Source: Ophthalmolycus amberensis
Taxonomy: Eukaryota > Chordata > Actinopteri > Perciformes > Zoarcidae
Direction of reading: 5' to 3'
Length of the DNA stretch: 64,000 nt
Assembly: GCA_024529925.1 (NCBI GenBank)
Contig: JAFEUB010001038.1
Span: 3,414,501 to 3,478,500 of the forward strand
Shown here one piece after another: positions 1-13,698 of the stretch. Under the pieces are notes generated by a model. The model ran no database searches and was not told the DNA's origin. It worked only from the letters and a program-made list of their open reading frames with translations. Each line of letters starts with the position of its first letter. Positions within the stretch are counted from its first letter, which is position 1. The position numbers and the translations under genes were made by a program.

Positions 1-1221
1 CGCTTTTGCGGCACAGATTCCTGTTGGCTTGTGTTCAAAGAGTTGGAGCTACTTCAGACTGCAAACAGTCCCCAGAGTGGAACTGCAGTTTTTCTTGCCA
101 CTCTCTGCGGATCTCTTTTCCTTTTCCACTTTATCTGTGACTCTCTCTATTTCTCTTCCTCCTTCTCTCCCTTACTTTTTCCTCTGTCTTGATTGCGCTG
201 CACTGTTGAGACAGAGTTGTCACGTTAACACAATTTCAAAAGCCAGAGAATGACATGATGCAACAGAGAATTCACACTCGGAATTTCATTTGCGTTTTTC
301 CAATATTCAGTTGTTGAGTTGCATCTAATGACTCTGAAGATCTCATTTCGGCAATTTCAATGCTACAGAAATAAAAATAAAAATTCTCTGACAATCTGGG
401 AATCTTTAAAAGCCTCAACTCTACACTGTTCTTCAAGAAACCTGCTGCTTTATGGTGCACGTGGAGATTGAATTCATGACACAAAACAGCAAAGGCTGTT
501 GTTTCTTTCCCCTTTCAATTGAGAATGACAGAGAAAATTATTCATCTTTTGCAGTTCACACTATAGCACAGTTAGCTGCCAGCCGCCTGCTAAGACATCT
601 TGGGTTTCTGCATATTATTAAATCAGTTTGCGCTTCATCAAATGACCTGAAAGTGAGTATTAAATATGAAATAATACATAAACAAGGCACAGATAGTGGA
701 ACATTTGTGCCCCTAAGCCCCGCACATGGTTAATAGCGGGATAATTTGACCATGGTTTCATTTAAAATGCTTGTTTTAATCTCCAAGGGAATTATTTGAT
801 ATATTATTTGCTTGTTAAATAAGGCTATAGATGGCTTGCTTCCAGTATAAAGAGCACTCAACAATTCATTAAATGGGCGCGAGGCAGAGGCAATGAAGAA
901 GATGAGCACAAACGAGTACAAAGCGCAAATTGCATATGTTTTATGAAAGGGAAAAAAGGCAAGTTTGTTATGCCTCAAGGTAAACGCAATGCGTTTTGGT
1001 GTGTAGCACTTGACAAGAAAGCTCCACCGGGCGCCTTTAAACCTGAAGTTAAAGTTGCATTTACACCGCTACAGCGTGTGCAGGTTTCAATCAAAGACAG
1101 AACTGTAAAGCATTTGTGATTCTGATGAAGTAAAGGTTACCCTCCCCTTTGTGTGAGGGTCCTTCAGTGTGAACCCTCGCTGAGGAACAGAAGGACTCAA
1201 TACTTCAATGTGACACATTCT

Positions 1222-1240
1222 ATCACTAGGGGGCTCTCTG
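1222..1240 (+). promoter_or_regulatory. CTCF-like motif
   Basis: TCACTAGGGGGCTCT resembles the CTCF core (CCACYAGGGGGCGCT-type) with the central AGGGGGC intact. A weaker opposite-strand match (AGCCCCCTGTT) lies at 18243-18253. Binding is unproven; motif match only. Confidence 0.35.
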
Positions 1241-2932
1241 GAGGGAAGACATCAAAGGCGGACAATGTAGAACCGAATGCAACCCCTGACAGCAGCTGGT
1301 GGTTTGAGAGTCAAGATACAAGGAGTGGGAGTGAATGCAGGCGAGCCTTGGAATCAAGGAGACTTTTGAATCATTGTGGAGTATGCTACACTAGCAGAGA
1401 GAAACAGTTACGCTTTCATTGAAGTTTGGTAAAACTTGAACTTGTAATGACTGGATGGGAGCCAGACTACTGTTGATTATTCTATCCTACCAGCTAATTA
1501 ATTATAGTTAATTGCATTCACCTTGATTCTCTGATGTACAGCATGTCCCTGCATGGATGATGAAAATTAAATCCAACTGAGCTCGGGATGAGAAGGAAAG
1601 GGATTCACTGTGAGATAAGGCAAAGCAAGCGATTGGGGGAAATATTTTTGTTGAATATCGGAGGTTGTGTTAGGACAGATATATATTGGGGTAATACATA
1701 CTAAAAATGACTGCATTAAAAAAGGGAGGGGGGGAATTTAAATACTGCAGTGCTTTGAAACTGTAGGGTCAACAACATCCAGAGGGTGTCCTGAAATACA
1801 GCGCAATTTGGCAACAGCTGCCTTCTTAAATGAACAAAAATAGACAGAAAAGGAGAAATCCAGGGGATGTAATCCTAAAAAAAAAACATAACTGTTTTCC
1901 ATCTCAAAGTGTTGCTTCAGTGCACTTCTTTCACAGCAGAGGACCATTACCCGTTCTCAAGTCACGACAGCAGCTTTCACGAGGACAACGTTTCCGCAGT
2001 CAAACCACACTCTGGTAATCTCTGTGACGTTGTCTCTGTGGCCTCTTTCAGTGCTATTGCTTCAGCTGTGTGGTTGTTGCAGCCTCGTTTTTAGATTCCG
2101 CGATTTGCAGATGACACTTTTAGTTTCGCGATTTCACTGAAGGACTCGCTGATGTTGCCGTTTGCCTCAACAGATCGATCAATGTTAAACTGACTACAGC
2201 TACAGGACTCAAACTCAAAATCTAAAAAGGCAAATTTAATTTTCATTTGAGAAATTTGAGAAAAGGATACTGAATTTAAGTTCACACTGTTAGCCACGAG
2301 CAGTCTGCCTAAGAATATGTGGATGTAACACACCAAACGTGGAGTTTTTTGTGATAAATTTGCTTGTTGAAGAGAAAATGAAGAGAGTCACATTTAGAAA
2401 GGTTGGCAACGGCAGTGGTGGCTGCAGAGCCGAGCCTCAGAGTGAAAGCTGTGCAATTGATCAGTGCCCTCACTATTATAATTCTGGGACTGACACTCAT
2501 TTTTCAATATCTCCGGAATACGGGGGAATGTGTTATTATTGCCAGCCAGGAGCTACGTTCTCCAATACCCCTCAAAACTAATGTCATTGGTTTATTTCGT
2601 TCTCATCTTAAAAGGAGATATTTTGTTCAAAGGGATATTTGACACTGGAAGTAAAGTGGGAATTCATTACGAAGGTAATATTCCCCAAGTGACGAATGCA
2701 GATGCTGGTTGCAATAACTCACGTGTTTTGTCCGCTCATTGAGACGCAGAGCCTTGCAGTTTGTTGTACTGTGATTGCTCTGAACACAAAACACAGCTGA
2801 CAGTCACTGAGATAATTGCACCAATGATCCAATTGTACTGCTGCATATTAGCATTGAGTGCTGATAGACCTACATATAAAGCTAATTTGCTCCAACAGGC
2901 TCCCCGTGGGCTTTTCTCCCATTTAACAGCCC

Positions 2933-2958
2933 TGTGTGTGTGTGTGTGTGTGTGTGTG
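2933..2958. repeat. (TG)13 microsatellite
   Basis: Thirteen uninterrupted TG units in noncoding DNA. Confidence 0.95.
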
Positions 2959-5900
2959 AGGGCATGCATACATTATGTCTCCTTATCTTTGTGTTTGTGT
3001 GATTGCAGTTGCAGGTTCATTTCCATTTCCTTCCCAGCAAGCAGTAACTACAGTGGTATATCAAACGTTTCATCTTATTACCTCAAACTCTCACTGTTTC
3101 CTCAGAGTAGTGCATGAGATAGATAATCTGTGACAAAACTGGTTCCTCTGCCTCCTTTTAGGGATTATGTTACAGCATATTTCTTTAGACACGTGTTAGA
3201 AAATCGTTTAGATGAAAAAAAAAGAGAAAGTCTGTGACCCGCGTGTCACTAAGTAAGTCCCTTCCAGTATAGCTGATAACTGCACAATGCTGAGGGCAGT
3301 TGCTTCAGACCAGCTGGGGAGAATCATGGTTAGATAGGAGGGAGGGTAGTAGTAAACAAGCACTGTGAGAACGATGCACAACCCCTGAGCTACACCAGTG
3401 GGGCTGCTGAGTGAAACGCTGTGGTTGTACTGGGCAGGTCCCAGAGGGGAGCATGTGTTTGTCCTTCCCTTCTCTCTGCAACCGCACGCCAAAGCTGTCG
3501 CAGTAAATACAAGTTTTCCCAGTCGTGTCCTGGTTAAATAAAGATTACATTGATCTAATAAGGATTATGCAGTAATGGTCTGAATAGACAGCTCATCCTA
3601 GATTATGGTGCATATGGTACATATTTGTATTCAGCGGGTCGCGCAGTGCTACGCTGTATTGACTGTTGGGGTCTGAAAAGGGTAATCTTTGCTTAACAAA
3701 AAGAACCGCGAGCAATCTCCTGAGGGTCTCTTTTAACCTGGGATTCAACGGTATCGCAAATAAATTAAAATGTAAATCTACTCAATATATTCATGTCCAC
3801 ATGGAAGTCTCAGGGGCAGGGTCAACTCCGGCACGGCACCCGCGGGTTAAATGCTCCACTTCAAGTGCACATCAGCAGCCTGCACTCCAAATCTCCAGGC
3901 TCTCCAGCTCCAGCTGAGAGCCACCCATTGGTATTCATGGGTCAAACCATTGACCTTTCTCAGCATGATTCAGATGGCTGGCCCTAGAGTTCAGCTGGTC
4001 TGCTCCTGTCAATAGGAAGGACTGTTGGCCTGTAATATTATCTGAATGTGCGCACACTTGGATTAATATGCATCAGACCCCCCTCCCCTCAGCCAGAACT
4101 GTGAGGAATAAAAGCAGAATATTTCCGTCATTGCCCAGAGCATAAATGCCATGATAATTACATTCATTTGTTTTATTAACTGAAGTGACTGAATGATGGA
4201 ATCTACAGTAAGATACACACCATACTCTCTAGTATCTGGTAGCGGGAGGTTGGATTAAAAATAGCAGCGTTAGTGTGTGTGTTGCTTTAAATACAGATGA
4301 TGAAATACAATCCAGGAAGGTCCAGTTTGAGTAAGAGATCTATGAGTTTGAAGGCTAGTCAGCAGCCAGAACGCACAATACTACGCAACAGGAATTTATA
4401 CCTCTGGAAAGACACAATTTTATCATCCGTATCAACAATTGTGAGGTAAACAGAATAAATAAAGAGGTGGTTTTTTTTCTGCACAGCTAATGTCAGTCTG
4501 AAAACAGCCTTAGATAAAGAAAGACGTGAGGAAAAGCTGAAATATAGAAAAAGCCACACTTGAAAGAAGCGCCTTCTATTGTTTTCTCTCACTTAGTGCT
4601 GTTGTTCTGTGCATCTATTGCCTCTGAAAAGTCATTTGTTTATCATGGTCTCTGGGGCGTTTGTTTTCCTATGATTTTGTGTGCATAATAATAATGGCTG
4701 CCATTAAGATGGACAAGTACTTTGTTTTGTAATACATAGCTTTATTCGATGCAGTTACATGCATCCACCCACGTTGTATCGGTTTTTTTTTTTATCCTGG
4801 TGTGTTTATATGGGCATGAGTCCATCGGACGTTGGGGTTAACATTGGTCAAACTATGGACTACAAGACCTAATAAGCCTTTCCTTAGCTTATTGAGTTCA
4901 GGCTTATTTTGTTTCTGTTGAAATAAGAAAACCTTGGAGGAAAATGTGTCCAGTACACATTTGTCTTGTAGCTTTCTATGCAGTACATTTTCAATTCATT
5001 ACCCCATCTCATGTCATTAGGTGACGGATGCTTGAAGCTTCCCAGCACTGAAGTTGTCGACAACTGAGGCTTCGTCATTAGTTTTGCCTATTGAACTACA
5101 ACACTGTTGCCCTTTCTGTTTTTCGTAATATTCTTTACATCTTGTTCTGAGAGTGTGAAGGACACAGCATATTCTTTTGAAGCCTTTTCTGCCATTGATG
5201 ATTGAGACTTTGCATTTCTCTACCTGGTTTGCTCTCAGATCACAGACGAAAGCACATTTTCATGAGCCTGTAATCATTAATCAAACACAACATATTGCGT
5301 CGAGCAGGTCCACTTGTTGAATTAATTGCGAAATGAGGTGACTCAAACTGTTATGTTTTACAGCTGTGTGGTGCATGCAATGTCTAATTCCGCCCGCCTT
5401 TTGCTTTGCTTTTATAAAGTCGATAATATAAAAGATGAAAGGAAAATATTCCTTTCTCACATTTTGAGGGAAACCAAAATAAAATGGACACCAAGAGTCA
5501 CTACTACTACTCACAAAAGCCTCTTACTTTGTTTATCGCAAGAACCGAGTCGTGTGTGGGAGTTTGTTTTCACCCTCTGTCTCTTTATAATTTGAACAAA
5601 AGGAGCTGCTTTCTGCACTGGCAGCAATATTGTATTTATGAGGTACGGGTGTGAGAGAAAGAGCAAGCGCTAGTCCCTGCAGGTGTGGGCCACGACACTG
5701 CTAAGTCGCAGCATATCTCCATGTCTGGTCCACAACTTCACACTGTTTAAGAGGTGGAGGGAAACCTGTGTTTTATTTGTTTCTTTAGTAGGGCTTCATT
5801 ACTCAAAAGTCATGTAATATTCATAACAGGATCTTGTCTGATTGATTATAAATGCCAGAGCTTTTCAAAGTCTGACACTGCAGGCACCCCCCCAGACATT

Positions 5901-8900
5901 TTTGATACAACAAGCCCTATTTAGTTTTTGCCTATGATTTTGTTTACATGGTGGCAAACTGGCACCGTTAAAAGTCTGCTACATCAGCTGTTACCCATGC
6001 GTGTGCAGACAACTCTAATTGGATGACTGACACTGAAGAAAACTTAAAAACCTGATGATTTTCAGGCTCTCGGTTTGGAAGTTACAAACACCATTTGTGT
6101 AAGTCACATTGAATCTGCAAATATCTGTATCATTTCCAGATTTGACTGGGTTATGATTCAAAGACGGAGTGCAAATTGTGACGCAAAATGCAGCAATTGG
6201 GCGTGAAGGGTTTTAAAGTACCTTAACTGCCACCGTGATCGGTGTGTCGGAGCAGCTGCTGCTGCAACAAACGTGACGGTGAGCGGGACGAAGAAATACT
6301 TCCTTTTGTTTTTAAAAACAACTGGCACGCACCTGTCCCTTTCACCTCACGCTGTATCCTGCCTCCCCGTTTGAAAAGCTCTGATGTTATTATTCACTTG
6401 TGTGCTCTTGAAAGTTTTCAGAACTGAGGAGAAAGTAAATAAAACAAAAGGCATGCTTGGATAAATATGCATCTCCGAGGTCAGAAATATTGTTATAAAT
6501 CTGAGGTTATGGACGAGTGAGGTCAGTATAATTGCACACAGCGTGGTCCTAAATTCCCCCTTTAAGTGGCTTGTGTGGGTGGAGGAAGTAAAAAGGAGAC
6601 TTCATATGGCAATTTGAGTCATCCTTGATGAATCTCAAGAGCTCTCATAGCTTGTTAGAAGAAAGGTTTCTCTCTTGCCTATTCTGAATTCGTGACTGCC
6701 CCTGCATTGCATTTTTTACTCAACAATCTTGAGGTACCTCTCTTTTCTCATCCAGCATCACTTAACAGGCCCTGGCACCATGAGACGTTGCAACACGTGA
6801 CCTGCTTACTTTCCGTCCTCCCCTCCGCTGTGCTGACACAGCACCGATTCCCCCCAGCGTTGGCTGTAGGAGGAGAGGGCAGCTGCTCAAGGTCTTGTTG
6901 ACCAGTGTGCTATGATCACTTTAAGCCAGCTGGCCGTGTTTTCCATTTGCATCCTTAATTTATAAGCAGGGAAAGCTTTTTTTTTGGAGCATAATCACCA
7001 CTGCTTTGAGTCTCAGGTGGCAACATGGCAGTGGCCTCCTTTAAGATACAGCTGTCATAAATGTGAAGTTTTATATATAGCCAATAAGGACTTTTATGGA
7101 CTACAGTGTTGACGAGAAAAGTGGTTTCCAGGACCTCTTTGTTCCCTGACATTACACCACTCTATATGTCACGTCCATATGTTGCTATGTGTGGGCGAGC
7201 AAACTGCAGTGCTTGCGATGTGTTTATTGTCCATTTTTTTATGTCCTCTGGAACATTTCTGTCGGATTTACTCAGTCTTTGAGTTGCAGAGCATAAACAA
7301 CCTAAAGCACTGTAGAGTGCATGCAAGTCGTTGAAGCAAATACACATCCTGTGCCGTCAACTAACCCACACAAACACTGCCTGGCAGATGGGTTCAACAT
7401 CTACTTGGTTTGCCCATATGTAAGTAACATAAAGTCTTTAGTACACTATATACTCACAGTACTTTCATTGGCCTCGCAAATTTAAATTCACAACACCATC
7501 TGCCTGTCTTTGTCAGTCATTAACATTAATTAAAAATGGTATCGCCACATAAAATTAATTAAATATTGCCTTTTTTTTAACCTCACGAATACATAATCCA
7601 GACTAACAGGTTAGGAGTCTTGGCTTTCGCACCATTCTGCCCCGTCATGTTCCTTTTCACAGGACAAAAGCCATATTGGTTCATCCCAATTCCATTAAAA
7701 TGCCTTTCATTAATACTGAATCACTTCAGACTTGTCAGAGAGTGGTGGGAATGGCAATGAAGCAGAATGCAAATTCCTCCCGTTTTCTTCTTCAAATAAA
7801 TGTCATATTCCCTAATTTAACTGTGACTGTGCCTGCCCCATGAGATAAATGCTTTTTGTAGATGCTCTGCATTCTGATCGGACTTGAGCAGGTTTACTAG
7901 ATTTCATTTAACCACCTCTCAAAGAAAAAAGTCGTCTCCCTCAACTCTTATTATAGAAATAAGTAAACCAAAGACGTGTTGATAGGCCTAACTTCTCCCA
8001 GAGAAAAATGGGGGCCTGATCAAACTCCCCAGTTCTCTGATGTCTGTCTTGGAAGATGTTATACTTTTAGAGAAGCCTGTGACACCACAGCGGGTTATTC
8101 ATTGTTTCTTCGGGGAAAAGCACAGAAAAAGAAAAGCTGAGGGTGAGGCGGAAAGGGCATCGTGATTAGACATCGAGAGAGGAATAGACACACCGCCGAT
8201 CCGACCTTGTCAGCATCCGTTCAGTATAAAAATACCACAATGGAGCAATTATAAATTAGCGGGCTCAGGTATTAATCCAGCAGACAGCACTTTGGGATTG
8301 GCCATTTGGCAGGAAACATTTTGGCCCAAATCAGAGGTGGAGTTGAAATAGCTGACGCTGGGGGAGTTGGATGTAAAGAGCGAGAGACATAAAGCAGGAG
8401 CGCAAAATAGGAAGGAATGTAATTGTCCCATAGATCAGAGGGTGTGTAAAGGGCTGACTGCTGGTATTTCCAGCTAATGAGACACTTAGCTGTTGGTGGT
8501 CGCAGTTTGGTCAAATCTGTGTGCTCATAATAGCCACACACACACAAGATCAAAATAATAAAATCTCCTTGAAGCAGATGTAGTATTTTAGTTATTGGAA
8601 GTAAAGCGCTGGTTCATTAGTTTGTTTGCACAGAGCTGTCCAATAAAAGCGATGACCATCAGCTGTCTCACACTAAATCGTCTGTTGCACCCAGACCTAA
8701 CCAAACATTAAGTATAGCTGTGTAAGAGTCTCTGACAAATGATGTCATCCTTGCGATAGCGATATCTATGTGGTTGTGGAAAGCCCCCCAGGAAGGGTGT
8801 TACGGCAAATTTAACGTCGTGGCCAAATCGTAGAAATACAACTTCCGGATTCGTCAAGTTGTTCATAGATCATGCAACAGCATTTCCTGCACAGCAAAAA

Positions 8901-9599
8901 ATGTACGATAAAATACACACGTTGTTGGGCAATGTAAAGGCACATTGATGAGTTTTAAGACGGTCAGCTATGTGATTGTATTGCTTTCTTTTTCTACTGT
9001 CTTTCTGGTGTTTGCTGATGGTCAAGACACCATGGAGCAGGTTGAAGAAAGGAACTAGATTTTGTAGCCTTGAACATGCTGTCACTGAGTTAATAGGCAA
9101 ATTTAAATGTGATTACTTCAAGAATGTACTGCACTGTGAAGGACATCACCTGATAATACAGTACATACAGCAGGCAGCTCCACAGTGCCCGGGTTTAATC
9201 CTTCCCTTCACTGTGAATTAATCCATTCTACTGCAACTCACACTTCACTGAGGGAGGATACTTCCACTTTAAATAGTGAAACTTTTACTTTTTCGCGACT
9301 GTGAAAACTTTCCCTTCTATATTGCTGTTCGACGAAGATCCTCTGCAAGTTCTGCCCCGTTCTTTGGAGTTTGTCAGAGCTGTTCTCCGTACTTAAACCG
9401 GGGACCGGTTTGTCGCCAGTCAGCTATAACTAAGAAGATCCAGACTGTCTAACAGGTGGCACTGTGCTCATGTTGCTGGCAGGTTAATTCTGAAATCACG
9501 TAAGTGAAGAACATGAGACATGTTGAGGTTAAATGGAAACATCGCTGCCCATCTGCATTCCACCGCAATATGTACCGAACAAAACAGATTGATGATTCA

Positions 9600-9620
9600 T
9601 AGCAGCTGACACAGCTGCTA
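9600..9620. repeat. 9-bp inverted repeat holding two CAGCTG E-boxes
   Basis: TAGCAGCTG, ACA, CAGCTGCTA is a perfect dyad. It places two CAGCTG E-boxes (9603-9608 and 9612-9617) 9 bp apart, followed by AATTAG. CAGCTG is a class of E-box bound by proneural and myogenic bHLH factors. Function is inferred from the motif only. Confidence 0.7.
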
Positions 9621-11956
9621 ATTAGGGATCTCCCTGATGTGGATGTATGCTGCATGCTTACAAGGCAACTTGGATTGGAATAAAAAAACATTTATAGTAA
9701 TAGAAATGCTGCAACGATTTCATACAAAATATGAATGTAGCTTCAGCACTTATTCTAATAAATTAGTTTGCTTTCAATAATATTAGTCCCTTTTATTTCC
9801 AGCTATTAAGTATAATAATAAAACTGCGGTAACAGATATGTTTAATGACTTCTTTGGCAGGAGTCCATTCAACCCATCAAATAAAAAACCTGCTTTCTAG
9901 TCACCACAAGAGTTGCATGGGGTGTAAAGATGTACCGTATCTTATGCAGCTTTGGTGCAACAAGAAGTCTCCAATCCCAAGCAGGTGCAGAAGGTACACA
10001 GCCCAAGAGAAGAGATGTTCCTGAAAGAACTTTCATGAGTGCATGCACTCCCTCGCCAGACGGCCTCAACAGATAACAATATCCCTTCTCCCTTTTTTAT
10101 TTTTTTGGTCAAAAACCTTTCGAGTGTCGCCTGCTTTCGAGTAGCCGATGACATCAAATAGCGCACACTTCATTTCTGACCTTATTTCGCAAAGACAGAA
10201 TGACAGTTTACCTGAGCACAGCTGTGCGCCGCCATCAGGTATAAGCCATTTGGGCTTATCCGGGTTTACAAGGATTTTCATTCAGGGCGCATTGCCCACA
10301 TGAAAGGGAATTTTGTCAGAGGGGCTCCATGAATTATGCAATGGCAGAGTGGATTTGCAGGTCTTGCTGGAATTAATATGATGCCGAATAAAGAAACGAG
10401 ATGGAGCTGGAGGTTTTACCCAGCAGAGAGGGAGGAAAAAATGTGGATTTAGAGAGCAGGTTTTAAAGGCAATGATGCGCAAATGTTCGTGCAGTCTTTG
10501 TCATTCTATACCCATCCATGCTCATATGTAACGCAGTATTTTTGAACAGATTAATGCATACAAGGCTCTATCATCAAGATGCTCAGGTGTCACGACCACC
10601 CAGATGTGATCGTATCACCAGCATACGAAAGGATTGTTTGCCTTCTCCAACTGTGAGACTTGCTGTAAGAGTTGCACGATGCTGCATAGCATCAACAGAC
10701 TAAATATTTACAGGTCAATCTATCCTCAACACCTGCCACAAAAGCAACACTGCCAAATTGAATTCATTAATTTGAACAGATCAGCGTCTTATTGATAGAT
10801 GGCAGCGTTCATGAGCGAGTTTTGTTTGAGAAAGTCGCTGCTGACTCAGATTCAAAAACGCTAAAAATAACCGGCAGGAGGTGAAAAGAATCCATTTGGT
10901 GGAGGAAAAAAAAAAAAAGAAGTAGCTTTGTGTTTGTTGGATAATGGCCCGTGAATCTATTTTTCCCTCCCACTATTTTTGCTAATCCAAGAGGGCAGCT
11001 GTTGCCAAATCTCTGTCATAATCTATGTCCTTGTCTTCCTCTGGGTACTGTTGACCCTACAGTTTTAAGCACCTCGGTGTTTTGTAACTAGATCGACAGC
11101 CAGACGGGCACGAGGACAGACAGATGGACTGAAAGCTGTGCGTCAAAAGTGCCAGTGTGCACTGAATCTCCCATGAAGGGCCTGTCAGTGATTATCCACA
11201 TACTCTAGGTGTTGATATGTGCTAGTCTCATACCAGGGTGGCAAAGTGCAGCATGAATACTAATCCTAGTTATCTCAATTATCTGCTCTGTCAAGATGAT
11301 TTGTGTGGAAACTGACACTACGCCAACCTGAGGTGATTTGATAATAAGTGTGGACGGGGCAAATGCTTTGACAATTTATCTAATTGACAGTCTATGACTC
11401 ATTCTGTCTGGCACTTTGTTTCAATCTCTAAATTGCGGCCCCGAGCGGTGTGGGGATGGCTAAAGATTAAATTCCAGATTTAACTTTTTTCAATCCTATA
11501 ATATTCGAAGAATATGAACAAATGTCCTGGTTTGTTAGAGAGCAGAGGCTTTGCTGCTTGCTCTCTGGCCTGCTTACGTTCTTGTTTTTATGTGCTCAGA
11601 ACTGTCGACAATGACTCCTGGGTACTTCACCGGGACTTTCATTTATGAAAGACACGGTAGCTATAACCATTTTTCAACACTTGTGTTCCTTTTTACGCTG
11701 CCGTGGCCGTCCCATAGCACACGCCTTTTGTCTGAGCCACAGTGACTGGACACCTGGGACGTAGCTGATGCTAGTTAGCTGCAACACGTGACACCCACTT
11801 TACCAAATAGTGGACAACGAGAGGATGCTAACAAGCGGCTAATAAGCACCAACGTGACCACTAAGAAAGTGGAGGGCCGCCTGTCAGGCAATTAATCTGC
11901 AAGTAGTCTGGAAGTCTCTCGGTGCCGAGCCTAAGAATAAACAATTTCCCTAGGAA

Positions 11957-12067
11957 ATGGGAAGACGAGTGGTAAACAGATTTGCAACGCTACTGGGCTG
12001 CTGCAGGACGCCGTCTCCGTCAGATGACCTGGATATCCTCTCATCCTCCCGAAGCAAGGGTAAGTAA
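11957..12067 (+). other. Weak candidate small coding exon (36-codon ORF with a strong splice donor)
   Basis: An ATG at 11957 opens 36 codons beginning MGRRVVNRFATLLGCC and continuing RTPSPSDDLDILSSSRSK before GTAAGT at 12060. A plausible acceptor (TTTTGCTGTTGCAG) ends at 12144, giving an 85-bp intron, a common fish size. The joined frame adds GCKRQKQ and a stop at 12166, 43 residues in all. The MG start plus CC pair would fit N-myristoylation with palmitoylation. I recognise no family, and a 36-codon frame is easily a chance event. Confidence 0.15.
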
Positions 12068-13624
12068 TTCAGAAAGCACAAGGCTGCGGGGAAAGCTGGC
12101 GACTAAGCCTCACACTCTGATTGGGCGCAATTTTGCTGTTGCAGGATGTAAAAGACAAAAGCAGTAAAGCTGTAACTTCTTCAAATCACTTTTTTTGTGT
12201 CACATTTGCTCAAACTGTCACAACATCCTGACAGCTGTGCATGAGACAGCTAATGTGTGATAATCTGTCTCATTTTAGTGCTACTGGTGGCATTTGTAAG
12301 ATTCCTCAACGCCCGAAGAAAAACAGCCAATCAGAGCAGAGGAGCCTCTTCCGCAGTGTTAATCACTGCTCGTGAATTCCCATCAAACTATACAGTAGTG
12401 TGCCGTTTCCCTCTAAAATGAGAAAGTGTGCTCCGGCCGGTGGGGCGGTGCTTGGTTTTGGCTCGGCTGTTTTCAACATGGCAGCCGAGGTGACAAACAT
12501 TCTCATTTTCCGTCTTAACAGTGTTCTGAAATACGTTTCTGAAAACATCTGAGGCGAGAAATAGGGAATGCAGCAACAGAATCTTGATTCATATTTGATC
12601 AGCGCTGCGTAGTTTGACAGTTTGATTGGAATTCCATCGGAAGCAGTGAAAGAGGCAGAGGAACCAGATTTTTGTTTTTCACAGAGTATCTGTCTCGCGC
12701 ATTACTGTCAGGATATAGTGGCAGCTTTAACAACACCAAAATACAGTATACGTTCCGTGATATGACAGAAAGAAACCCCGATATTCTGCTGAACACCCAA
12801 CTGGGAAAAATATCATGGTGCACATAGGGACCAAAGCGAGATGGCACCAAACACCTGGTTTTCAACTGTAACTGCCATTCAGTGCATTTCATTGACAATG
12901 TTAACTTTCTCTCGGACTTCAAGCCTTCTCTTGAACAAGACACGAGTGAAATTTGTCACCTCTAACATCACTTCCTGCATCACCCATCTGCTCCCTCTGC
13001 CAAGGACAAGATACAGAAGGGATCCAAACAACGACGAGGCATAACGCAACACGCTAGAAACCTTGACAGAGAGCCACCTCGGCTCGTGTCTGAATATAGT
13101 TTAATACATGCGGGACATCAGAGCAGAGAGAGTTTCAACCAGCCCTCATGCCAACTACCATCTGTGAGGTTTCACCCTCTTCACCCCATCTAACCCCATC
13201 CAGGTCGGCCTCCTCTCCAGTCCCCCGCTTCCCCCGCCTCCCGGATATATCTACCGACCACAAAAAAAGACATTCACTGCTGGGACCAAACCGGTCCCTC
13301 GTCCCATTTACTCCACCGCTGGCTTTAAGTCAGCTCTATGAAACGGCAGGTCTTCGGCAGGCAAATCATTCAAATTAACGATTTAATTATCAAGCACAAT
13401 CTTGACTTTATGTGTTGAACTGAAACGGACCAAGATAGCAGTGCAGCAGTTCTCATTGAGTCTCCCAACTCCAGCTTCATGAGCATATCTATAGAGTGTA
13501 TAAGAAAGGTGGAGGTGCCATTTTCTTTAACGATGCTTTCCACTGCAGGCAGATGTCTTCTGGGGGATCTGCTGCTTTAGAACATGTTGCTTATCAGCTG
13601 AATTTATACTGCCGTGTCTTTCTT

Positions 13625-13698
13625 TTATGATTGAGGTAAAGCCTTGTTGAATGGCCTTCTTGTTGAAAGGTGCTATACAAATAAACTTGCCTTGCCTT
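13625..13698 (+). mobile_element. L2-type LINE 3' end (short remnant)
   Basis: The stretch GTAAAGCC...TTGTTGAAAGGTGCTATACAAATAAACTTGCCTTGCC is the characteristic 3' end of fish L2/Maui-like LINEs and of SINEs that share their tail. The GTGCTATACAAATAAACTTG block and the terminal CTTGCCTTGCC short repeats are diagnostic. No coding part of the element is visible upstream, so it is a strongly 5'-truncated insertion or a SINE tail. The 5' boundary is approximate. Confidence 0.75.

Larger units (their letters stand above)
1..11956. other. Noncoding gene desert
   Basis: I see no supportable gene. Open frames on both strands are short and have no recognisable domain. AT-rich homeodomain-type motifs occur (for example the TAATTA cluster at 1495-1515 followed by TTAATTGCATT). 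Conserved noncoding elements are likely around a gene like slitrk1 but cannot be identified without alignment. Confidence 0.7.
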
